A stretch of 20,365 bases of DNA from JAAEQG01 sp023133475 (GTDB taxonomy: Bacteria > Planctomycetota > Phycisphaerae > UBA1845), in contig DAOVLE010000076.1 in NCBI GenBank assembly GCA_030631415.1, forward strand, positions 1 to 20,365. Reading direction: 5' to 3'. A program made the position numbers and the translations under genes. Shown one piece after another: positions 6,919 to 12,564 of the stretch (position 1 is its first letter; each line of letters starts with the position of its first letter). Under the pieces are notes generated by a model, which did not search any database, was not told where the DNA came from, and worked only from the letters and a program-made list of their open reading frames with translations.

Positions 6919-7716
6919 ATGTCTGATCTCCCGCCGGAAGAACGTCAGCCACCAGCCACGCCGATTATGGAGGCAGAAGCCCATCTGCCCGAGGCATCGG
7001 CCCCCATGCTCTTGCGCGAGCTTAGCGGCTTGTCGGCGGGGGTGGATTTGTTGCTCTTCGTTGCCATCATGCTGGTTTATGTGACTTGTGTGGGGCTTGT
7101 GGTTGCTCGAGGAGGCCCGGAGAATCCGGTAGAGGACCACCGCTTTTTGCTGCTGGCGCTGACTGCCGTGATGGGTATTTTGGCTGTTGCAATAGCCTTG
7201 CTGGTCACTCGGTGGCGAAGTTTGCATTGGGCGAGTTTGGGGCTGACTTTGCGGGACTTTGGGGTGAATCTGCTGCTGGGGATGGGCACTGCGGTTGCAG
7301 CCTTTGGTATCTTTGTGGCGTCGGCTTCGGTTATCGACGTGGTTTGGCCGGAGGGGTACAGGGAGTTGCTGCACAACCCGGAGCAGGTTCGGAAGCGGAT
7401 TCCGCAGTTAGGTTTGGCGGGTCTGGTTGCTCTGACGGTTTTTGTGGGGTTGTGGGAAGAGGTGGCATTTCGCGGATTCATTCTGCCGCGTTTGCGTCGT
7501 TTGACCAAAAGTTGGACGGTGGCGGTGGTGCTCAGTTCGCTGGTCTTTGCCGTTTTGCACAAAGAGATGCAGGTTGTGGCGGTATTGATTCCCGTATTTT
7601 TTCTTGGGGTTTTGTTCAGCATCGTTACCATCTGGCGTGGTTCCCTGCTTCCGGCTGTCACCGGGCATTTCCTGTTCAACCTGGGCCAGTTCATCAGCAT
7701 GCGGGACTACTCGTAA
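6919..7716 (+). CDS. CPBP-family intramembrane metalloprotease (CAAX protease/Abi family)
   Basis: This 265-residue polytopic membrane protein has the three CPBP active-site motifs: EEVAFRG (Glu180, Glu181, Arg185), FAVLH (His214) and HFLFN (His250, Asn254). In CAAX proteases such as Rce1 these residues bind the catalytic water or metal inside the membrane. Bacterial relatives have varied and mostly unknown substrates. A soluble acidic and proline-rich N-terminus (1-35) precedes about seven or eight hydrophobic segments. The ATG is preceded by AGGAG (6910-6914) with a 4-base spacer, and the first base of that site is also the last base of the upstream inverted repeat. The gene stands alone; a heptamer array begins directly after the stop codon. 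The family call is firm; the substrate is unknown. Confidence 0.9.
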   Translation: MSDLPPEERQPPATPIMEAEAHLPEASAPMLLRELSGLSAGVDLLLFVAIMLVYVTCVGLVVARGGPENPVEDHRFLLLALTAVMGILAVAIALLVTRWRSLHWASLGLTLRDFGVNLLLGMGTAVAAFGIFVASASVIDVVWPEGYRELLHNPEQVRKRIPQLGLAGLVALTVFVGLWEEVAFRGFILPRLRRLTKSWTVAVVLSSLVFAVLHKEMQVVAVLIPVFFLGVLFSIVTIWRGSLLPAVTGHFLFNLGQFISMRDYS

Positions 7717-7765
7717 GAGGCAAGAGAAGAGGCAAGAGGCAACAAGGCAACAAGGCAACAAGGTG
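7717..7765. repeat. GGCAAGA / GGCAACAA tandem array
   Basis: Directly after the CPBP stop codon come 7-base units of the GGCAAGA type, then three or more 8-base GGCAACAA units. The same array type occurs near 5.2, 15.2, 17.1 and 18.1 kb. Confidence 0.8.
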
Positions 7766-7770
7766 GGTGG

Positions 7771-7913
7771 CCCATCGCTTTAGGGGCTGTCGATTTAATT
7801 TGTAGCGTCGCCCCTTGTGGGCGGCGCACCCTCGTTTCTCGTCACCCACAAGGGGTGACGCTACATTGGGGGTCGCTCCGAACGACTTTATCGACAGCCC
7901 CTTTAGCGGTGGG
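7771..7913. repeat. Two-tier inverted repeat, 143 bp
   Basis: Outer arms at 7771-7794 and 7890-7913 share 21 of 24 paired positions, with AGGGGCTGTCGAT perfectly matched by 7890-7902. Inner arms at 7801-7823 (TGTAGCGTCGCCCC...) and 7843-7865 differ at two positions. It is a second element built, like 6724-6910, from nested palindromes beginning TGTAG. Confidence 0.85.
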
Positions 7914-8006
7914 GGACGCGAACACCTGACACAATTTCACCCCTACGCTACAGGCTTTTTTGACGATCTCTTCGCATCTTCCACCGGCGGGACGCCGGTG
8001 CCACCG

Positions 8007-8090
8007 ACTTTGGACCTTGGACTTTGGACTTTGGACCTTGGACTCGTCGTGCACCCATTGCTGATAGCTGATAGCTGATAGCTGATAGCT
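8007..8090. repeat. Two adjacent heptamer arrays (ACYTTGG x5 and GCTGATA x4)
   Basis: 8007-8041 holds five perfect-phase ACCTTGG/ACTTTGG units. 8060-8090 holds four GCTGATA units plus a partial one. They lie just upstream of the hldE promoter. The gene-free stretch 7717-8161 is otherwise occupied by the arrays and inverted repeat listed separately and by a CACCGGCGGGACGCCGGTG palindrome near 7984-8000. Confidence 0.85.
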
Positions 8091-8092
8091 AT

Positions 8093-8122
8093 TTGACACA
8101 ATTGCTTTGCCGGTCGTAGGAT
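8093..8122 (+). promoter_or_regulatory. Probable hldE-gmhA promoter
   Basis: A perfect TTGACA (8093-8098) is followed by an 18-base spacer and TAGGAT (8117-8122, 4/6 match). Transcription would start near 8129. That start falls after the in-frame ATG at 8123 and so supports ATG 8162 as the hldE start. Confidence 0.5.
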
Positions 8123-8161
8123 ATGTATCTTGACGATGACTCGACGTGGGGGCTGAGCTTT

Positions 8162-9652
8162 ATGCTGCATGATCTGATCTCTGAAGTGCAGGCTTTCGGC
8201 GCCGGCAGTGTTTTACTGCTCGGCGACCTGATTCTCGACCGTTATCTGCACGGCGACGCGGAGCGGATCAGCCCCGAGGCGCCCGTGCCGATTCTGCGGG
8301 TGGTGAGCAACACCGAAGCCCTGGGCGGCAGTGCCAACGTGGCAGCCTGCCTGCGAGCCTTGGGCATCGAGGTGCTCTGCTGCGGTGTGGTCGGCACGGA
8401 TCACCATGGCGATCGGGTGTTGGGCCTGCTGGAGGAGTTGGGGGTCGGTCATGAGGGGGTTCTGCGTTGCCCGGGTCGCCCGACGACAGCCAAGACCCGG
8501 CTGGTGGGTTTGGCCCAACATCGCCATAGACAGCAGTTGATGCGGCTTGACGAAGAGACCACGGCTCCGCTTGACGAGGCGGAGATGGGGCGGGTTCGCA
8601 CATATATCGAGTCGGTGGTGTCCCATGTCCGGGCTATCTGTATCGAGGACTACGACAAGGGCGTGGTCAGCAGGCCTCTGGTGGAGTGGGTCGTACGGGT
8701 GGCGGCAGAGCACGGGGTGCCGGTTCTGGTGGACCCCGCCCGCCTGGATGACTACAGCCGCTATGCCGGCGCCACCCTGCTTACCCCCAACCGCAACGAG
8801 TTGAGCATGGCGACAGGAACCCAATGCAACTCGATCGAGCAGGCTGCCGAGGCAGCTCAGCGGTTGCGGGAAACGCTGGCGGTTGATGCCATAGTCGTGA
8901 CCCTGGACCGGGACGGTGCGGTGTTGGTGGAGAAGGGACGCCCCTGGGTCCACGTTCCCACACGCCCGCGGAGCGTGTATGACAACACCGGAGCCGGTGA
9001 CGCGGTGCTGGCGATGCTGGCGGCTGCGGTGGCGGCAGGTGTCGATTTGCCCGATGCGGTTCGGCTGGCCAACGTAGCCGGTGGGCTGGAGGTTGAGAAA
9101 TTCGGCTGTGTGCCCATCACCCGCGACGAAGTTCTGGCGGACTTACGCCTGACCCACGATCGCCAGCAGGGCAAGCGGCGTTCGTTGGAGGAACTGCACG
9201 CCGAGTTGCAACTACGCCAGGATCGCGGTGCGACTGTCGTATTCACCAACGGCTGCTACGACCTTTTGCACGTCGGGCACGTGGACTTCCTGCAACGGTG
9301 TCGTGATCTTGGCTCGGTGCTGGTGGTAGGCCTGAACACCGACGCCAGCGTGCGTCGTCAGAACAAGGGAGCAGGCCGCCCGCTCAACGGGGAGTTGGAC
9401 CGGGCCAAGGTGCTCGGGGCGTTGGAGTGCGTGGATTACGTGGTGCTGTTCGACGATCCGACCCCGCTCAAGCTGATCGAGCGGATCAAACCCGACGTTC
9501 TGGTGAAAGGGGAGGACTGGGCTTCGAAGGGTGTCGTCGGGCGCGAGTTTGTCGAGGCTCACGGTGGGCGGGTGGTGCTGCTTCCGTTGGTGGAAGGGTA
9601 CAGCACGACGGCTTTGGTCGAGCGCATCCGCAACGAATCGAGGCAGTTATAA
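8162..9652 (+). CDS. hldE: Bifunctional heptose 7-phosphate kinase / heptose 1-phosphate adenylyltransferase
   Basis: This 496-residue two-domain cytoplasmic enzyme of ADP-heptose synthesis has an N-terminal PfkB/ribokinase-like kinase that phosphorylates heptose 7-phosphate. It shows RISPEAPVPI, GGSANVA (55-61) and the anion-hole/catalytic NTGAGD (275-280, with N in place of the common D at its first position). The C-terminal nucleotidyltransferase, from about 355, shows FTNGCYDLLHVGH (361-373) with the HxGH nucleotide-binding motif, then VKGEDW and a C-terminal GYSTTALVERI segment. ATG 8162 is preferred over ATG 8123: the earlier codon lies before the predicted transcription start, and E. 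coli HldE has a similarly short lead-in to the kinase. The TAATG overlap with gmhA shows an operon. HldD and GmhB are not in the window. Confidence 0.94.
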   Translation: MLHDLISEVQAFGAGSVLLLGDLILDRYLHGDAERISPEAPVPILRVVSNTEALGGSANVAACLRALGIEVLCCGVVGTDHHGDRVLGLLEELGVGHEGVLRCPGRPTTAKTRLVGLAQHRHRQQLMRLDEETTAPLDEAEMGRVRTYIESVVSHVRAICIEDYDKGVVSRPLVEWVVRVAAEHGVPVLVDPARLDDYSRYAGATLLTPNRNELSMATGTQCNSIEQAAEAAQRLRETLAVDAIVVTLDRDGAVLVEKGRPWVHVPTRPRSVYDNTGAGDAVLAMLAAAVAAGVDLPDAVRLANVAGGLEVEKFGCVPITRDEVLADLRLTHDRQQGKRRSLEELHAELQLRQDRGATVVFTNGCYDLLHVGHVDFLQRCRDLGSVLVVGLNTDASVRRQNKGAGRPLNGELDRAKVLGALECVDYVVLFDDPTPLKLIERIKPDVLVKGEDWASKGVVGREFVEAHGGRVVLLPLVEGYSTTALVERIRNESRQL

Positions 9653-10212
9653 TGAGTGATCTTCTGGCATCGATTGACGAACATCTTGCGGCGGTCGAGT
9701 CGCTGAAGGGTGATGCGCCGATTATCCGGCGAGTGGCGGAGCGGATCGTCGAGATTATCCGGGACGGCGGCACGGTGTATGTTCTGGGCAATGGCGGAAG
9801 TGCCGCCGATGCACAGCACATCGCCGCCGAGTTGCAAGGCCGATTCAAGCGGGATCGGCGGGCTTTGCCGGTGGTGGCTTTGACCACGGACACATCGATC
9901 CTGACGGCGGTGGCCAACGATCTCGGGGCGGACTATGTCTTCGTTCGGCAGGTTGAAGCCCTGGTGGGTGCTCAGGATGGGTTATGGGTGCTGAGCGTCT
10001 CGGGCACTTCGCCGAACGTGGTGGCGGCGGTGGAGTTGGCCCGGCAGCGGGGGGCGTGTGTGTTGGGGTTCACGGGGCGCAGCGGAGGCCGGTTGGTCGA
10101 TTTCTGCAACGAGTGCTTGTGTGCAGACCATGCCGCCAGCGACCGTGTCCAGGAGGTTCACGAGTTAGCCTACCACCTGGTATGCGAAATGGTCGAGGAA
10201 GCATTCGCGTAA
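9652..10212 (+). CDS. gmhA: Sedoheptulose 7-phosphate isomerase
   Basis: This 186-residue SIS-domain enzyme makes D-glycero-manno-heptose 7-phosphate, the substrate of HldE. The sugar-phosphate site is GNGGSAADAQH (46-56) and SGTSPN (117-122). By alignment with E. coli GmhA, offset by five residues, the metal/catalytic set His61, Glu65, Gln172 and His180 corresponds to His56, Glu60, Gln167 and His175, all present. The start ATG overlaps the last base of the hldE stop (TAATG), with GAGG upstream. A longer frame from 9427 is open but lies wholly inside hldE. The pair supports an outer-membrane glycolipid or glycoprotein containing heptose; which one cannot be told from here. Confidence 0.95.
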   Translation: MSDLLASIDEHLAAVESLKGDAPIIRRVAERIVEIIRDGGTVYVLGNGGSAADAQHIAAELQGRFKRDRRALPVVALTTDTSILTAVANDLGADYVFVRQVEALVGAQDGLWVLSVSGTSPNVVAAVELARQRGACVLGFTGRSGGRLVDFCNECLCADHAASDRVQEVHELAYHLVCEMVEEAFA

Positions 10213-10216
10213 GCCC

Positions 10217-10258
10217 TGTAGGGTGGGTGGAGCTTCGCGAAGCGAAGCGGAACCCACC
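10217..10258 (+). terminator. Hairpin after gmhA (GTAGGG-family)
   Basis: Nested stems GGTGGGT/ACCCACC and GCTTCGC/GCGAAGC close on a GAA loop a few bases after the gmhA stop. It could end transcription, although there is no U-tract. It also belongs to the GTAGGGTGGGT repeat style of this genome. Confidence 0.4.
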
Positions 10259-10270
10259 GCACCGGCAAGG

Positions 10271-10346
10271 GTAGGGCGGGTTTTACCCGCCGTCCCACGT
10301 CAAGAAACCGCCCCACGCCAAGAAGGCGGGTAAAACCCACCCTACA
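10271..10346. repeat. GTAGGG-family inverted repeat, 76 bp
   Basis: The left end GTAGGGCGGGTTTTACCCGCC pairs with the right end GGCGGGTAAAACCCACCCTAC, with one mismatch (ends quoted: GTAGGGCGGG, CCCACCCTAC). It is longer in the middle than the 57-bp copies. The rest of 10213-10571 shows no gene that I can support. Confidence 0.85.
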
Positions 10347-10571
10347 ATTCTACACACCAACTCCTGCCGAAAATGAGAAGTTATTTTTGCGTCGGCCCTT
10401 AGTCCGCGGTGTGCTGGAGAACGACCTCGGATTGGCATTGAGCCCCGAAAAGACGTACATTACAGCCTATGGAAAAGGGTATGAATTCCCGGGTTTCTTT
10501 TTGTCGTCTCGTTCCCGGTATATGCGTGAATCGAGTTATCAGGGTTGACAATGCACTAAGGAGGTTTTTCA

Positions 10572-11570
10572 ATGTCGCGGGAGCGTACCCGACGCGAGTT
10601 TTTCACGCAGGTTGGCGTTGCCGCCGCTGGGGTAGCGTTGTCCCAAGCACCACTTCCGGCTTTCGGCGGGGAGGAGGAGGCAAAACCGTCCGCGCGTGTG
10701 GCCATTGCCCGTGACGAAGCCCTGACCCGCGGACGAGTGGAAGAGCATGGCAAGCTGCTGCAAAAGCTGCTCGACGCCTCCATGCAAAAACTGACCCAAG
10801 CCCCGGATGCCACAACGGCTTGGCGCAAGCTGTTCAACCGTAAGGATCGCGTGGGCATCAAGGTAAACACGCTCGGGCTGTCCACTCAGCCGGCGGTTGT
10901 CGATGCGGTTGTATCCGGGTTGCTGAAGGCTGATCTGCCCCCGGAGAATATCGTCATCTGGGACCGCTTCGACGTCGAGTTAGCCGCGGCGGGTTTCAAG
11001 CTGAACCGCTCCAGCCGTGGGGTGCAATGTTATGGGACCGACGCGGAGCGAATCGGCAACGGCTATCAGAAGCAGATCGAATCAAACGGGCGGATCGGGT
11101 CCTGTTTCTCGCGCATCGTGGCTGAGCAGGTTGACACGCTGATCTGTGTGCCGGTGCTCAAGGACCACAATCTGGCGGGTGTGTCGCTGGGCATGAAGAA
11201 CTTCTACGGGGCGATCCACAATCCCAACAAGTACCACGATCACAACTGCGATCCTTACATAGCTGACGTGGTGTCGCATCGTTTCATCGCTCCCAAGTGG
11301 CGGCTGACGGTGTGTGACGCGACTCGCGCCCAGTGCCACGCGGGTCCTGGCAAGCATCCGGGTTTCCGTTGGTTGTTTGGCGGGTTGATCGTCAGCCGGG
11401 ATTTCGTGGCTGCCGACGCGGTAGCCGCCGACCTGTTGGCTGACAAGCGTCGGGCGGAGGGGCTCAAGACGCTGGCGGAGGAGAAGCGCCCGCCGAAACA
11501 CATCGCAACGGCAGGCGCGCGTAACCTGGGTGAAGCCGACCTGAACAGGATCGAGCAAATCGAGATATGA
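10572..11570 (+). CDS. Tat-exported DUF362 domain protein
   Basis: This 332-residue protein has a twin-arginine signal: TRREFF with Arg7-Arg8, followed by the weakly hydrophobic stretch VGVAAAGVALSQ and a probable cleavage near APLPAFGG. The body carries the DUF362 pattern, including VGIKVNTLG (about 94-102) and PVLKDHNLAGVSLGMKNFYGAI. DUF362 proteins are often linked to iron-sulfur or other cofactor proteins, but no CxxCxxC ferredoxin motif is visible here and the activity is unknown. Tat use suggests that it folds in the cytoplasm, perhaps with a cofactor, before export. The ribosome-binding site AAGGAGG is perfect, 7 bases before ATG. It appears monocistronic. Family assignment is good; function is not known. 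Confidence 0.87.
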   Translation: MSRERTRREFFTQVGVAAAGVALSQAPLPAFGGEEEAKPSARVAIARDEALTRGRVEEHGKLLQKLLDASMQKLTQAPDATTAWRKLFNRKDRVGIKVNTLGLSTQPAVVDAVVSGLLKADLPPENIVIWDRFDVELAAAGFKLNRSSRGVQCYGTDAERIGNGYQKQIESNGRIGSCFSRIVAEQVDTLICVPVLKDHNLAGVSLGMKNFYGAIHNPNKYHDHNCDPYIADVVSHRFIAPKWRLTVCDATRAQCHAGPGKHPGFRWLFGGLIVSRDFVAADAVAADLLADKRRAEGLKTLAEEKRPPKHIATAGARNLGEADLNRIEQIEI

Positions 11571-11602
11571 GGCAAAGAATCCCCGTGAATCGCATAGAAT
11601 CC

Positions 11603-11642
11603 TGTAGCACAAATTGACACATTGTGCTTCATGGGTTATAAT
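11603..11642 (+). promoter_or_regulatory. Consensus parDE promoter with overlapping operator-like dyad
   Basis: TTGACA (11614-11619), a 17-base spacer and TATAAT (11637-11642) make a perfect sigma-70 promoter. AGCACAA (11606-11612) and TTGTGCT (11622-11628) are perfect inverted arms around the -35 box, extendable to 10 bases with one mismatch (11603-11631). This is a natural binding site for autoregulation by an RHH antitoxin. Confidence 0.8.
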
Positions 11643-11650
11643 TTGTAGGA

Positions 11651-11923
11651 ATGGCTGGTCGAATCACAATGAATGTCTCTCTCACCCCCGAGCTTGAGCA
11701 ACTGGTCGTAGCCAAGGTCGCCAGTGGCCGGTATCAGTCCGCGAGTGAGGTTTTCCGTGAAGCGCTGCGTCTGCTCGAAGAGCAAGACCGTCTGCGTGAA
11801 ATGCGGTTTGAAGAGGTCCGCAAACAGATCGCCGTCGGCCTGGAGCAGGCTAAGCGCGGCGAGCTCGTCGACGGCGAACAGGTGTTTGAGAAACTCAAGG
11901 AACGTAGCCGACGCCGGCGATAG
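11651..11923 (+). CDS. parD: Type II antitoxin, ParD/RHH family
   Basis: This 90-residue antitoxin has an N-terminal ribbon-helix-helix, TMNVSLTPELEQLV then YQSASEVFREALRLLEE, for dimerisation and operator binding. The charged C-terminal half would wrap the toxin. It precedes a ParE toxin by 8 bases, the standard antitoxin-first order. The upstream promoter is perfect, but its expected start (about 11647-11651) falls almost on ATG 11651. Either the mRNA is leaderless or translation starts at ATG 11669 (MNVSLTPEL). AGGA touches ATG 11651 and is too close to act as a normal ribosome-binding site. The protein probably represses its own promoter through the AGCACAA dyad. The identification is firm; the start is open. 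Confidence 0.92.
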   Translation: MAGRITMNVSLTPELEQLVVAKVASGRYQSASEVFREALRLLEEQDRLREMRFEEVRKQIAVGLEQAKRGELVDGEQVFEKLKERSRRRR

Positions 11924-11931
11924 AATCCCGA

Positions 11932-12231
11932 ATGAGCCGATACGTTCTCACGCCCGCGGCAGAGTTGGACCTTGGTGAGATTGAGGCGTATCTTTCCCAG
12001 CAAAGCCAGGACTCAACCAGCCGCGTACTGACTCAGCTTCACACCGCCATGCTACGACTGGCAGAGATGCCCGGTCTTGGCCATCTTCGGCAAGACTTGG
12101 CCGGTGAGGCACTCCGTTTCTGGACGGTTTATTCGTATCTGATCGTATATCGACCTGATACGAAACCGTTGCAGATCATTCGAGTACTACATGGTGCGCG
12201 TGATGTCAAAGCAATTCTTGATCGACAATGA
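11932..12231 (+). CDS. parE: ParE/RelE-family toxin
   Basis: This 99-residue toxin of the RelE/ParE superfamily carries the family patterns YVLTPAAELDLGEIEAYLSQ at the N-terminus, GHLRQDL in the middle and a C-terminal YRPDTKPLQIIRVLHGARDV strand pair. ParE members poison DNA gyrase and RelE members cut mRNA on the ribosome. The pairing with a ParD-type antitoxin and the RVLHGARD ending favour ParE. The gene begins 8 bases after parD with no strong ribosome-binding site, so translation probably depends on coupling. Length and reading frame look intact, so the system may be functional. Gyrase as the target is an inference from the family. Confidence 0.92.
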   Translation: MSRYVLTPAAELDLGEIEAYLSQQSQDSTSRVLTQLHTAMLRLAEMPGLGHLRQDLAGEALRFWTVYSYLIVYRPDTKPLQIIRVLHGARDVKAILDRQ

Positions 12232-12564
12232 ACAGAACTCTTGGTGTCAGAGCGCATTTGTCATTAGCGAGCGTCATCTCCAATTCCCGCACCGTACCGC
12301 CAAGGTTCTGGGCGTTGGGTGGCATGGTCAAGGGGCACCCACCTCCCTGAAAAGAGTTGATCGCCCACTCCCGCCACCACCCCTACGGCTGTCGCAAGCG
12401 AAGCGGCATAGGCCATTTCTTCCTGATGGACCGCCCGCCGGCTGAGCAGGTGTACAAATTCGTTCCTGCTCGGTGGGTTCCACCTCGCTCCGCGAGGTGG
12501 AACCCACCCTACGCCCTTGGGCGAGTTGGGGAAGCAGGCAAGATGCCTGCGCTACAAACACCGG
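12232..12564. other. Gene-free spacer with a GTGGGTT palindrome
   Basis: No supported gene is seen in these 333 bases. A hairpin at about 12473-12513 pairs GGTGGGTTCCACCTCG with CGAGGTGGAACCCACC, again ending CCTAC. GCAGGCAAGATGCCTGC and a GGGTGGCATGGTCAAGG motif related to the repeats at 20 kb also occur. Confidence 0.7.

Noticed and set aside
8213..8953. 246-codon minus-strand frame opposite hldE
   Set aside because: It is the mirror of a conserved kinase domain, with His/Gln-rich low-complexity translation and no start signal.
9427..9651. Upstream extension of the gmhA frame
   Set aside because: It lies wholly within hldE in another frame. The family N-terminus and the TAATG overlap place the start at 9652.
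10545..10550. TTGACA just upstream of the DUF362 gene
   Set aside because: It is only 22 bases from the ATG, and the ribosome-binding site occupies the place where a -10 box would be.
12328..12561. 77-codon minus-strand frame starting MFVAQASCLLP
   Set aside because: It is a translation of the dispersed palindromes between parE and the GATase-like gene, with no independent coding evidence.
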